Of a stretch of DNA of 64,000 nt, positions 23,915-31,994 are shown piece after piece. Made by a program: the position numbers and the translations under genes. Under the pieces are notes generated by a model. That model made no database searches, was not told the origin of the DNA, and saw only the letters and a list, made by a program, of their open reading frames with translations. The DNA lies in assembly GCA_001788795.1 (NCBI GenBank), contig MFXH01000018.1, positions 85,963-149,962 on the forward strand, in the 5' to 3' direction. The stretch's first letter is position 1, and each line of letters opens with the position of its first letter. Source of the DNA: Candidatus Peregrinibacteria bacterium RIFOXYA2_FULL_41_18. GTDB lineage: Bacteria > Patescibacteriota > Gracilibacteria > UBA1369 > UBA12470.

Positions 23915-24925
23915 TTATTCCATCATCACAGTTGCCCAGTTTGTTTCATAGATTTTTTCAAGTGTAGCTGCATCAAGCGCTAGACCTTTTAACTGAATCT
24001 CTTCTCCTGTTGTTTCATCTACAACGTAGAACGTCGTGTAAGTATCTTTTTCCAACATATCCCTATATGTTTGATATGTATCCGTAATCCATTCGCTGTC
24101 TTTTTCAGCATCATCGTCTTCAACAACCGCGACAGTTCCAAACAAGAATCTGTCAGGATATTGCGCGAATAATTGCTTGAATACATCTATGTTATCAGAA
24201 ATTCTGATCAGGCCAGACTCGAGGTAATCTTTATATCCGAAGCTGATATCCACATATAGATTCGGGAATTGAGCAAATAACTCTGCCAATTGTGTCGGAT
24301 TTTTGGATGACAAGCAGAAGTGAGGACAAATGACTTTCATATCCGGATAAAGAGTCATCACGTTTTTAAACTGATCAATGTAATATCCCGTATTTACATG
24401 AAAAATCACCGGCATCCCTTTTTCTTGAATATAATTATAAAGCCCCAACATTCGATCATCATCCAGAGGATACTCATAAAAGAAAGAGTGTCCGTTATAA
24501 AGCTTGAATCCATCTGCGCCTTCCGCAACGCAATTCATCGCCGTAGTCACCTTGCTCGAATCATTTGGATCTATCGTGCAAAAAGCATAGAAACGATCCG
24601 GATATTTTTTGGCTACCGATAAAACCGTATCATTATTGTCTTCATATTCTGTAAAACCTTTCTCGCCAATATAATCGAAAATCTCTTCCGGAGCTGCCGC
24701 CAAAACCATTTTGGCAATATTGACCGTATTCATAACCGATATCAATTCTTTTATGCCATCTTGAGATTCTATATTCTCGTGAACATCGACTATCATGTAA
24801 TCGCCCTGATCCAATCCTGAAAGGCTGTCGCTGCTCCTTGTTGCGACGAACGCTACAAAGATTGCCGCAATTGCGACCAAGCATATTCCGCAAATCGGAC
24901 GGCGGAATTTTTTTATATTTTTCAT
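23915..24925 (-). CDS. Membrane-anchored amidohydrolase-2-like protein with missing metal ligands
   Basis: This 336-aa protein has an N-terminal signal anchor (about residues 12-29) and a TIM-barrel domain of the amidohydrolase-2 (PF04909) type. Recognisable parts are IVDVHENI on strand 1, GADGFKLYNG, MPVIFHVNTGY, KVICPHFC and DRFLFGTV. The usual strand-1 HxH is HEN (His49 kept, second His lost), and the usual GTD of strand 8 is GTV. Several metal-binding or catalytic residues are therefore absent and the domain may be inactive or repurposed. Location outside the membrane is predicted. Substrate unknown. Confidence 0.7.
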   Translation of the reverse strand: MKNIKKFRRPICGICLVAIAAIFVAFVATRSSDSLSGLDQGDYMIVDVHENIESQDGIKELISVMNTVNIAKMVLAAAPEEIFDYIGEKGFTEYEDNNDTVLSVAKKYPDRFYAFCTIDPNDSSKVTTAMNCVAEGADGFKLYNGHSFFYEYPLDDDRMLGLYNYIQEKGMPVIFHVNTGYYIDQFKNVMTLYPDMKVICPHFCLSSKNPTQLAELFAQFPNLYVDISFGYKDYLESGLIRISDNIDVFKQLFAQYPDRFLFGTVAVVEDDDAEKDSEWITDTYQTYRDMLEKDTYTTFYVVDETTGEEIQLKGLALDAATLEKIYETNWATVMME

Positions 24926-25000
24926 TTTTGTTTGTTGCTTAAGCCAATAAGACTGTTTTGATTATATGGAGTTTGTTTCTCATTGTAAACAACTTTGGTG

Positions 25001-25006
25001 TATAAT
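25001..25006 (+). promoter_or_regulatory. TATAAT element 8 nt before the DUF1385 gene start
   Basis: A perfect -10 hexamer ends 8 nt before the ATG at 25015, again predicting a leaderless or nearly leaderless transcript. No clear -35 at 17 bp. Confidence 0.45.
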
Positions 25007-25014
25007 TGCGCGGT

Positions 25015-26019
25015 ATGACAAAACAGCCGAAAAAAATAGATTTTGCTGTCGGCGGACAAGCCGTTATGGAAGGCGTTATGATGAGATCGCCGCGTTTTTA
25101 CGCAGTTGCTGTTAGAAAAGATGATGGTCGTATACGAGTTCATGAAAAAGAATTCACAAGTTTAACCAAAAGATTTTCGCTTTTCGGGCTACCGATTTTG
25201 AGAGGGTTAATACATCTCTTTGAATCCATGTATATCGGATTAAACGCGCTTCAAATTTCCAATTCCGAATTCATTGCCGGAGATAAGGATCATACGATTA
25301 ACAAGAAGGCTCTTTGGCGTGAGATCCTTGAAGCCGTTTTCGCCTTTTTATATTTAATTCTTGTTTTCGGATTTGCGATTTTCTTGTTTAAATTTTTGCC
25401 ACTTTGGATTACGAATTTTGCAAGTTCAAAATGGATTTTTCTAGACGACCATTTCTGGGCTTTCAACATGCTGGACGGATTGGTAAAAATGAGTTTCTTC
25501 CTTGTTTATCTATTATTGATTTCTTTAATTCCGGATATTAAACGCGTGTTTGAATATCACGGAGCCGAACACAAATCCATTTGGACTTATGAACTCGAAC
25601 AGACTCTGATACCCGCCAATGCAAAAAAACAAACGAGATTCCATCCGCGATGCGGAACAAGTTTTATCTTGCTTGTCATATTAATCAGTATTGCAATTTA
25701 CACAGCCATTCCACGACCTGACGGCGGATTCCTCATTATGTTCGCGCAAAGAGTTGCATTCCTGCCATTAATCGCAGGAATTTCCTACGAAGCCCTCAAA
25801 TTAAGCGCGAAACATATGGATTCCGCGTTTGTTCGCGCGATCACAGCTCCCGGTTTGTGGTTGCAAAAAATAACCACCCGCGAACCGGATGAAAAACAAC
25901 TCGAAGTTGCAATCTGCGCGCTTGAGAAATGCTTGGAGCTGGAGGGTAAGGAGCAAGACACAAGACACAGACAGCAGAGAGATTGCAAGTGGCGCAGACC
26001 TACGACGACCTATGCCTAA
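25015..26019 (+). CDS. DUF1385 (YqhQ-like) membrane protein
   Basis: This 334-aa integral membrane protein of unknown function has the diagnostic GGQAVMEGVMMRSP near the N-terminus, EYHGAEHKSIWTYE in the middle and FHPRCGTSFILLVIL before the last helices. About four helices are visible. The track opens at TTG (25006). I chose the ATG at 25015, eight bases after a perfect TATAAT. The normal domain ends near residue 308. The last about 25 residues (basic, Gln/Arg-rich) are translated from a 7-bp-period array and look like an acquired tail. It overlaps the convergent small gene by 4 bp. Confidence 0.85.
   Translation: MTKQPKKIDFAVGGQAVMEGVMMRSPRFYAVAVRKDDGRIRVHEKEFTSLTKRFSLFGLPILRGLIHLFESMYIGLNALQISNSEFIAGDKDHTINKKALWREILEAVFAFLYLILVFGFAIFLFKFLPLWITNFASSKWIFLDDHFWAFNMLDGLVKMSFFLVYLLLISLIPDIKRVFEYHGAEHKSIWTYELEQTLIPANAKKQTRFHPRCGTSFILLVILISIAIYTAIPRPDGGFLIMFAQRVAFLPLIAGISYEALKLSAKHMDSAFVRAITAPGLWLQKITTREPDEKQLEVAICALEKCLELEGKEQDTRHRQQRDCKWRRPTTTYA
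25946..25980. repeat. 7-bp-period array, copy 2 of the 35-bp dispersed element
   Basis: The array is identical over 35 bases to 9405-9439 but lies inside the 3' end of the DUF1385 coding sequence, where it encodes a basic, Gln-rich tail. Confidence 0.8.
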
Positions 26020-26279
26020 AGCAGCGGCCAGATAATGCTGAAGAAAACGATCATCAAGAAGAAGCTAAATATGCTCCATAAGATCGATAACAATACTGGA
26101 CGCTTTTTATTGATAAAAACGAGTCCTGAAGCGCCGAATACGATCATTGGCACCCAGATAAATGACATGTTTATCATTATCGTCTCCGTCAAATTTTCAG
26201 CGGCAATTCCGTAAATAACTATCGCGAACAAAACTGCAAATGATATCGCTGCGATATAAATTGTTTTTAGTTTTTTCAT
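26016..26279 (-). CDS. Small three-helix membrane protein
   Basis: This 87-aa protein has three hydrophobic stretches (about 6-27, 33-55 and 62-86). No family is recognised. It is coupled to the upstream GT2 glycosyltransferase by an ATGA overlap, which supports it being real and membrane-glycan related. Function unknown. Confidence 0.6.
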   Translation of the reverse strand: MKKLKTIYIAAISFAVLFAIVIYGIAAENLTETIMINMSFIWVPMIVFGASGLVFINKKRPVLLSILWSIFSFFLMIVFFSIIWPLL

Positions 26280-27205
26280 ATTTTAAAAGATTTAAAAAAT
26301 ACGCCTTCGCGGATTGCGTTAAGTACGCTTGCAATTTCATATGATGTAATAGCGATAGGGTGTCTTATAAAATCCTTAATCGCAAGGTTCTTCTTAAGCA
26401 TTAACTGATGGTTTCTGAAAGAATAAATTTTTTGAAAATCCGAAAGGCTTTGCCTGCCTTTCAATAGACCAAGAATTCCTTTTCTCGCAACTGCGCCCGT
26501 TCCCCTGCCGTGATAAGCAATCGCGTTTGGCACATAGATCGCATGCCAACTTTTTTTATTAAATCTCCATGCAAGATCGACATCTTCTTTATACATAAAA
26601 AACTTGGAATCGAATGTTTCACCTTCCTGCATTACATCTATAAGCGCCGTTCTTTTATAAATTGGGCATGCGCCTGAAACGCCCCAAACCATTTTCGATT
26701 TATCGTATTGGTGAGAATCTTCCTCCCCCTGTCCTCTATCCGTAACGCGAGTGGACTTGTGAAAAACAAGCCCTGTCGTATCTATTGTTTTCGTCTTTTC
26801 GTTTTTTTGAAAATCATATCTCAAGAGTTTTCCTGTAGCGGAACTCGCTTTTTTGTCCGATTCAAGAGTTTTCACAGTTTTTTCATAATAATCAGGCATC
26901 AAAATAACATCCGGATTTAGGATACTGACGTAAGGCGCCCCTGAGATATCTATCCCCTGATTTGCCGCACCGGCGTATCCGAAATTGAAATGATTCTGAA
27001 AAACTCGCACGAAAGGATAATTCTTAATTACAAATGAGCTCGAGTCGTCATGCGATAGATTGTCTATGAAAATAACATCCATCAGACCTTTCTTGAATAG
27101 TGTCTGATGCGCAACCGAATCCAGACAGGTGCGCAAAAACTTAAAGCTGTTGTAGCCGATTATTACGACTGCGAGAATTGTTTTTTTGTTTCGGAAAGAT
27201 TGCAT
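26276..27205 (-). CDS. GT2-family glycosyltransferase
   Basis: This 309-aa inverting glycosyltransferase has the GT-A fold. Motifs are LAVVIIGYNSFKFLRTCLDSV, VIFIDNLSHDDS, APYVSILNPDVILMPDYYE (the DxD-equivalent region) and WGVSGACPIYKR, with FMYKEDVDLAWRF as the catalytic ED pair. This layout matches rhamnosyl-type GT2 enzymes of surface polysaccharides. There is no membrane anchor. It is coupled to the small membrane protein downstream. Confidence 0.85.
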   Translation of the reverse strand: MQSFRNKKTILAVVIIGYNSFKFLRTCLDSVAHQTLFKKGLMDVIFIDNLSHDDSSSFVIKNYPFVRVFQNHFNFGYAGAANQGIDISGAPYVSILNPDVILMPDYYEKTVKTLESDKKASSATGKLLRYDFQKNEKTKTIDTTGLVFHKSTRVTDRGQGEEDSHQYDKSKMVWGVSGACPIYKRTALIDVMQEGETFDSKFFMYKEDVDLAWRFNKKSWHAIYVPNAIAYHGRGTGAVARKGILGLLKGRQSLSDFQKIYSFRNHQLMLKKNLAIKDFIRHPIAITSYEIASVLNAIREGVFFKSFKI

Positions 27206-27250
27206 GTTGATAATAGGATAGCAAAAAGCTCAGCGAAAATGTAGAATACT

Positions 27251-27285
27251 TTTCGCATTTCGGTATTCGGCATTCCGTATTCGAT
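27251..27285. repeat. 7-bp-period array (attcggc type)
   Basis: Five degenerate units (tttcgca, tttcggt, attcggc, attccgt, attcgat) sit in the divergent intergenic region between the GT2 gene and the GT4-deacetylase fusion. Confidence 0.7.
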
Positions 27286-27296
27286 ATTTTTCCTCT

Positions 27297-29444
27297 ATGC
27301 TCAAACCTTGGAAAATCTGCATGATTATAGACAGCTGGGATCCTATTCTCGGCGGTGCTCAAGTGCACACGAAAGAGCTTGTCGCAAGACTGATCAATAA
27401 TTATGGCTGCGAGGTTCATTTGATTACAAGAAATATCAGGGTTGACGATTCGAAGAAGAAATATCCGCACATAGAGTCGTTAATGGATGGGAAATTCAAG
27501 ATTTACAGGCTCGGACCCAAGGCTAAATTTCATAATCTTTTTGCAAGAATTTGGTGGTGCATTTATGCAGGTTTTTACACTCGAAAATTGCATATAAAAA
27601 ACGGGTTTGACCTTATACATGCGCATGCTTTTTTGAGCGCCTATCCCGCTAGATTCGGCAGGTTTTTGTGTGGTTTGCCTATCGTTTATACGATTCACGG
27701 TACGAGTCTTTTTTATAAAAAAGGCGGACTTCAGGCTCAGATCGAGAGAGATTTGCTTACGAAAATATCTTACGATCATGTGATAACCGTTGCCGAGAAT
27801 TTTTTGCAACTAAAAGGTGTTAATAAAAAAATATCCGTAATACCGAATGGTATAGACGTTTCCGCATATGACAAGGTTAAATCAGACCGAGAACCGGATG
27901 ACGTTTTCAGGGTTCTTTATGTAGGACGTTTTGATCCGATAAAAGGGCTGAAGACTCTAATAAAAGGAGTGTCTCTTTTGCGAAATGACGTTGGCACGAA
28001 ACAGATGGAGGTCAGACTTGTCGGCTACGGATATGAAATTGATAAGCTGAAAAAACTTATAGCAAAGTTGCATTTGGGAAGAGTGTTTAAGTTTGTTGGA
28101 AGACTTGAAGGTGAGGCTTTGATAAAAGAGTATAAGAATGCAGATTTATTTGTTTTGCCTTCTTATTCCGAAGGGCAGTCTTTGACATTGATGGAGGCTT
28201 GCGCGTGCAAATTGCCTATTTTGGCAACGCAAGTTGGCGATAATGCGAAATTGGTTAAGGAAAATATAAACGGATTCTTGATGCAACCCGGAAATGCTGA
28301 TGAGATTAAACAGTATCTTGAGATTTTCATGAACAATCCTCATCTTAAGAATATGGGTGAACAGAGCCGTGCGATACTGGATGGAGCCGGGATGACTTGG
28401 GATGTCAGCGCGGAGAAAACTTATAATGTTTACCAGCGCGTTATGATTGCGCTAAAAGGAGTTCCCGTATGGAGTAAAATCAAAGACTTCTTGCGCGAGC
28501 CAAGACTTCCTCATATGTTTTTTTCACAGTCTTGGAGGTATTTTAATTTTTCAAAAATCTATACCAAAAAAATTAATCTTTCCGATCCGGTTTTGTGTTC
28601 TCTGACCGTTGATGTCGAGAGGAATTACGGATCTGCCGCCGATGACAGCGATACCGACCATACCGAAGAAACTTGTGAAAAATTCTTCACGGATTTCAAT
28701 GGCTTCTGCGAACAACAAGAACTTAAATCAACTTTATTCGTGCAGGGAAGTTTGGTTCCGAAATTCGCAACTCAACTCAAAGAATATGATGAAAAAGGGC
28801 ATGAGATCGGCGTGCATGGCATGTATCACGAACTTTGGGCTAAGGCGAAATGGTTTTTGCAAGACAGGCCTCTCACAAAAGCCGAGAAAATGCTTTTTAT
28901 GGAACAGGCTATGGCGAATTTCGAAAAGGCGGGATTGCATAAACCTGTTAGTTTCCGCGCTCCCAATATGGTTATAAACGAAAAATCTTGCGATGTCCTT
29001 GCACATTACGGGTTTAAATACGACTCTTCTTTCGCGTCTTTCCGCGGAAGGGATTTCGGTATTAAATTCCCTATTCCGTATAAAGTAGGTGATGTACATG
29101 GAGTACCTGTCAGTTTTGATCCGTTACCGCATTTCGTACGCCGCGCACTTATTGTTCCGATTTCAAATTATTGGGTGATGAACTTGTACTATCTTCTCAG
29201 CCTTAGCGATTCGGATCTGGAGGAGGCGATTAAGAGAATCTTATGGAGTCAGAAAAAAGCTAAGGTTAAACCCCATTTGGTCTTCTTGGCTCATTCTTGG
29301 GAGTTTGAAAGCTGCGACCAATATCCTTATTGCAATGGCGAGAATTACAGCAAATTGGCGAAAAAATTCTATATGTTAAGACAGAAGTTCAATCTGAAAT
29401 TTCTGACATTTGAGAATCTTTGCAAAGAGGTGTGGGAGAAGTAG
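27297..29444 (+). CDS. Fusion of GT4 glycosyltransferase and NodB-type polysaccharide deacetylase
   Basis: Residues 1-385 form a GT4 enzyme with the acceptor loop DPILGGAQVHTKEL, the donor site VLYVGRFDPIKGLKT and the E-x7-E motif SEGQSLTLMEACACKLP. After a linker of about 45 residues, a carbohydrate-esterase-4-like domain follows (about 432-715): TVDVE with Asp439, the metal pair His507-x3-His511 in GVHGMYHE, and SFRAPN. Both halves keep key residues, so one polypeptide could add a sugar and deacetylate a glycan. There is no signal peptide, so deacetylation would be cytosolic, on a lipid-linked intermediate. It is first in a plus-strand glycan operon, and its 3' end merges into a GAAGT array. 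Confidence 0.85.
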   Translation: MLKPWKICMIIDSWDPILGGAQVHTKELVARLINNYGCEVHLITRNIRVDDSKKKYPHIESLMDGKFKIYRLGPKAKFHNLFARIWWCIYAGFYTRKLHIKNGFDLIHAHAFLSAYPARFGRFLCGLPIVYTIHGTSLFYKKGGLQAQIERDLLTKISYDHVITVAENFLQLKGVNKKISVIPNGIDVSAYDKVKSDREPDDVFRVLYVGRFDPIKGLKTLIKGVSLLRNDVGTKQMEVRLVGYGYEIDKLKKLIAKLHLGRVFKFVGRLEGEALIKEYKNADLFVLPSYSEGQSLTLMEACACKLPILATQVGDNAKLVKENINGFLMQPGNADEIKQYLEIFMNNPHLKNMGEQSRAILDGAGMTWDVSAEKTYNVYQRVMIALKGVPVWSKIKDFLREPRLPHMFFSQSWRYFNFSKIYTKKINLSDPVLCSLTVDVERNYGSAADDSDTDHTEETCEKFFTDFNGFCEQQELKSTLFVQGSLVPKFATQLKEYDEKGHEIGVHGMYHELWAKAKWFLQDRPLTKAEKMLFMEQAMANFEKAGLHKPVSFRAPNMVINEKSCDVLAHYGFKYDSSFASFRGRDFGIKFPIPYKVGDVHGVPVSFDPLPHFVRRALIVPISNYWVMNLYYLLSLSDSDLEEAIKRILWSQKKAKVKPHLVFLAHSWEFESCDQYPYCNGENYSKLAKKFYMLRQKFNLKFLTFENLCKEVWEK

Positions 29445-29489
29445 TGAAGAAGTTGGAGAAGTAGAAGAAGTATGAGAAGTGACATAGTG
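29435..29489. repeat. 9-bp-period GAAGT array spanning a stop and the next start codon
   Basis: This is the longest GAAGT array. It supplies the last codons and stop of the GT4-deacetylase gene, and its tail (TATGAGAAGTGACATAGT) supplies the apparent ATG and first codons of the next gene. Confidence 0.75.
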
Positions 29490-30437
29490 AATAATGAGAA
29501 GATACAACCTAAGATTTATGACCAGTTACAATCTATAATGCATTACGATTTCAACTACATTCGGTCCGGACTCGACTTCATTCTGAAGCAAAGTTCTTTG
29601 GCGCATGTTCGTCCGAAGAAGATTCTTGTTCCAGCATTCATCTGCCCGATTGTTCCGGAAGTTATTCGACGAAACGGATTTGAAGTTGAGTTCGTCGATG
29701 CTGATTTGGATAGTTTTAATATGAAAATTCCAGCATCTGATTTGGATGGAATTGGAGCCGTATTTGTTTGCCATACTTTCGGAGCTAAATGCGAAGTTCC
29801 GAGCGGCGTTAAGACTATTGAAGATTGTGCTCATTTTCTGTCGAAAGAGCGTGAAGGAGATTTCGCGCTCTACAGTATGTATAAACAGATTCGGAATGTA
29901 CGCGGTGGATATGTCGAATGTGACGAAGATTTGAGCAAGACTTACGATCATCTTTTAACAGACAGTGTTCGAGTGCGCGACTTGCCTTTATTGTTTATGA
30001 ATTCACGTTTTTTCGATCTTCCGAGATCGCTGAAAGGCTTACCGTCATGCAGTCCGGCCGAATCTGAAAAGTGGGATGTGCTTAAGGCTTCTCACCTGAC
30101 CAAGAAACTTTTTGAGAAAAAAAAGCTTCCAGATTCCGATATCTATAAAGATATGAAAAATGCTTTCAATAATCTTGGACTTGGCAAATTTTTCGCGATG
30201 CAAAAAATGCCCGAAGGTTCCGTTCCTTATAATTTTTCGATTCGTGTTATTGATGATTCCATTTCGAGAGATGAGCTTTTATTACGACTGAGGCGCAGAC
30301 GAGTTTTTGCCGATAGGATGTGGTATAACGCAGATACGGGTTCGTGCAAAAATGCGGAAATTCTGGCTGAGACAATTATCAATCTGCCTATTAATTTAAA
30401 TTCATTAGTCGAACTTAAAAATGCAATTCCACGATAA
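29472..30437 (+). CDS. DegT/DnrJ-like PLP-fold aminotransferase homologue
   Basis: This 321-aa protein resembles the sugar-aminotransferase fold: KILVPAFICPIVPEVIRRNG, EVEFVDADLDSFNM, TIEDCAHFLS and YSMYKQIRNVRGGYVE. The last places a lysine where the short YSxxK variant of the family binds PLP. It lacks the full C-terminal part of typical 370-400-aa members. The apparent ATG lies inside the GAAGT array. A GTG at 29487 or an ATG at about 29538 are alternatives, so the first residues are uncertain. It overlaps the FemAB-like fusion gene by 17 bp, so the two probably act together. Substrate unknown. Confidence 0.65.
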   Translation: MRSDIVNNEKIQPKIYDQLQSIMHYDFNYIRSGLDFILKQSSLAHVRPKKILVPAFICPIVPEVIRRNGFEVEFVDADLDSFNMKIPASDLDGIGAVFVCHTFGAKCEVPSGVKTIEDCAHFLSKEREGDFALYSMYKQIRNVRGGYVECDEDLSKTYDHLLTDSVRVRDLPLLFMNSRFFDLPRSLKGLPSCSPAESEKWDVLKASHLTKKLFEKKKLPDSDIYKDMKNAFNNLGLGKFFAMQKMPEGSVPYNFSIRVIDDSISRDELLLRLRRRRVFADRMWYNADTGSCKNAEILAETIINLPINLNSLVELKNAIPR

Positions 30438-31989
30438 GACAATTTTTCATACAGTTGAATGGGGGAAGTTTTTAGAAAAAATTCTCCATGGGAAAATTGA
30501 GACTATCGAGTCGGAGAAAGGCTTGCTGCCTATTTTCAGAGGCAGCTCAATCCCGTTGGCCGACTATTGTGGACCTGTCGGAGATGTGGCGATACCGGAT
30601 GGGGTGGAGGTTTTTTCTTTAAAAAAACTGCCTGGGTTCAAAGAGTCGCCATTTTGCACGTTCAAGCTCGTGATAGGTGGAAAAAGCTATGAAGAGATTT
30701 TGAAACATGTCATTCATCAGAAAACGCGCAACATGATAAACAAAGCTGTGCGTGAGGGCGTACATGTTTACAAGGTTGAGCTTAATAAAAAACATTTATC
30801 TGCTTATTACCGCCTGTATGTTTCGACAATGTTACGACTCAATCGCGTGCCTCTGCCCATGAAGGCTTTTTCGGTTTTACCGAATATTTTCGGTGAGAAA
30901 GTCGAGCTTTATTTGGCTGAATATAATGGCAAGTTTATAGGAGGAATTATTTCTTTTGTCTATAATGGAGTTTCGCATTCGCGAAACGACTTATCTGATG
31001 GCGCAAGGAATGCTTCGCGTCCTAGCGCTGACGGCAGAATGCATATTTGGAGCAATGCGTCTGCTAGTAAATTGAGCGGGCTCGGGGTGAATAACGCCCT
31101 TTATGCGTATGCGATAGAGCGCGCGAGCGAACTCAAACTTAATGAAGTGGATTTCGGTAGTAGTGCAATCGGGTCGTCGCATCATTTCTTCAAAAAAAGA
31201 TTTGGAGGGATCGAGACGCCGATCTATTGCAATCATGAAATCGATGCTGATGTCAGAGCCGGAATGCTTGTAAAACTGGTGACTTTTATTATGAAATTTT
31301 TGCCAATTTCGCTTGTGAGTTTTCTCTCTAGAATCGCTCATAAAACATCTTTTAGAAGTGTTTTTAAAATTGCGTGCGGGATATTTTTACCTTTGTTTTT
31401 ATTATTTCTAATCTCTCCTTTACTCATCTTTAATTCTGGTAAAAAACAGATTTATACCGACATTAATCTTGTACCGAATTATGAAGTCGCAATTGTGTTT
31501 GGGGCCGGTATAAAAGATGATGGCACTCCTTCAGACGCTCTGAAAGACAGGCTCGTAACTGCTGCTCAATTGTATGATTCCGGCAAAGTCGAAAAAATCT
31601 TGGTATCGGGAGATAACAGCCTTGAGCATTATGATGAACCGACCGCAATGTACACATATTTGGTTGATAGCGAGGGCATACCTGCAGAAGATGTCTTCGT
31701 GGATTTTGCAGGAAGACGAACTTATGATACTTGCGTACGTGCGCATGAAATTTGGGGCGTTGATGAAGCAATTCTTATATCGCAAGGATTTCATTTGCCG
31801 AGGGCTATTTTTACCTGTAATGCGCTTGGGGTTGATAGTTCTGGATATTCAGCCACCAATCAGAGTTATGTCCTTTCAAGATATTATAAATTTCGAGAAG
31901 TTTTGGCTATTTACAACGCCGTTATAGATGTGTATTTGTGGGGACCGGATTATATTGGAGGAGAAATTGAATTGGACTTGGATAATTAA
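30421..31989 (+). CDS. Fusion of FemAB-like acyltransferase and SanA/DUF218-like domain
   Basis: Residues 1-275 resemble FemAB/GNAT-type transferases that pass aminoacyl or acyl groups to lipid-linked envelope precursors (LGVNNALYAYAIERASEL, VDFGSSAIGSSHHFFKKRFGG). A hydrophobic helix follows at about 313-337. Residues 355-475 are a SanA/YdcF (DUF218) domain: AIVFGAGIKDDGTPSDALKDR, ILVSGDN, YDEPTAMYTYL, TYDTCVRAHEI and ISQGFHLPRAIF. The first half would be cytosolic and the second outside. I do not know this fusion from named systems. A palindromic motif lies inside the FemAB part. It is coupled to the aminotransferase-like gene upstream. Confidence 0.8.
   Translation: MQFHDKTIFHTVEWGKFLEKILHGKIETIESEKGLLPIFRGSSIPLADYCGPVGDVAIPDGVEVFSLKKLPGFKESPFCTFKLVIGGKSYEEILKHVIHQKTRNMINKAVREGVHVYKVELNKKHLSAYYRLYVSTMLRLNRVPLPMKAFSVLPNIFGEKVELYLAEYNGKFIGGIISFVYNGVSHSRNDLSDGARNASRPSADGRMHIWSNASASKLSGLGVNNALYAYAIERASELKLNEVDFGSSAIGSSHHFFKKRFGGIETPIYCNHEIDADVRAGMLVKLVTFIMKFLPISLVSFLSRIAHKTSFRSVFKIACGIFLPLFLLFLISPLLIFNSGKKQIYTDINLVPNYEVAIVFGAGIKDDGTPSDALKDRLVTAAQLYDSGKVEKILVSGDNSLEHYDEPTAMYTYLVDSEGIPAEDVFVDFAGRRTYDTCVRAHEIWGVDEAILISQGFHLPRAIFTCNALGVDSSGYSATNQSYVLSRYYKFREVLAIYNAVIDVYLWGPDYIGGEIELDLDN
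30970..30987. repeat. Perfect 7-bp hairpin inside the FemAB-like coding sequence
   Basis: GTTTCGC-ATTC-GCGAAAC has the same stem and the same ATGGA flank as the hairpin at 20743-20760, but a different loop. The downstream 50 bp encode a Ser/Ala/Arg-rich stretch that looks inserted relative to usual FemAB proteins. Confidence 0.5.
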
Positions 31990-31994
31990 TTTTT

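Noticed and set aside
29472-30437. DegT-like protein as a Lys-less dehydratase like the ColD homologue
   Set aside because: A lysine is present in YSMYKQ at the place used by the YSxxK variant of the family, so loss of PLP binding is not supported.
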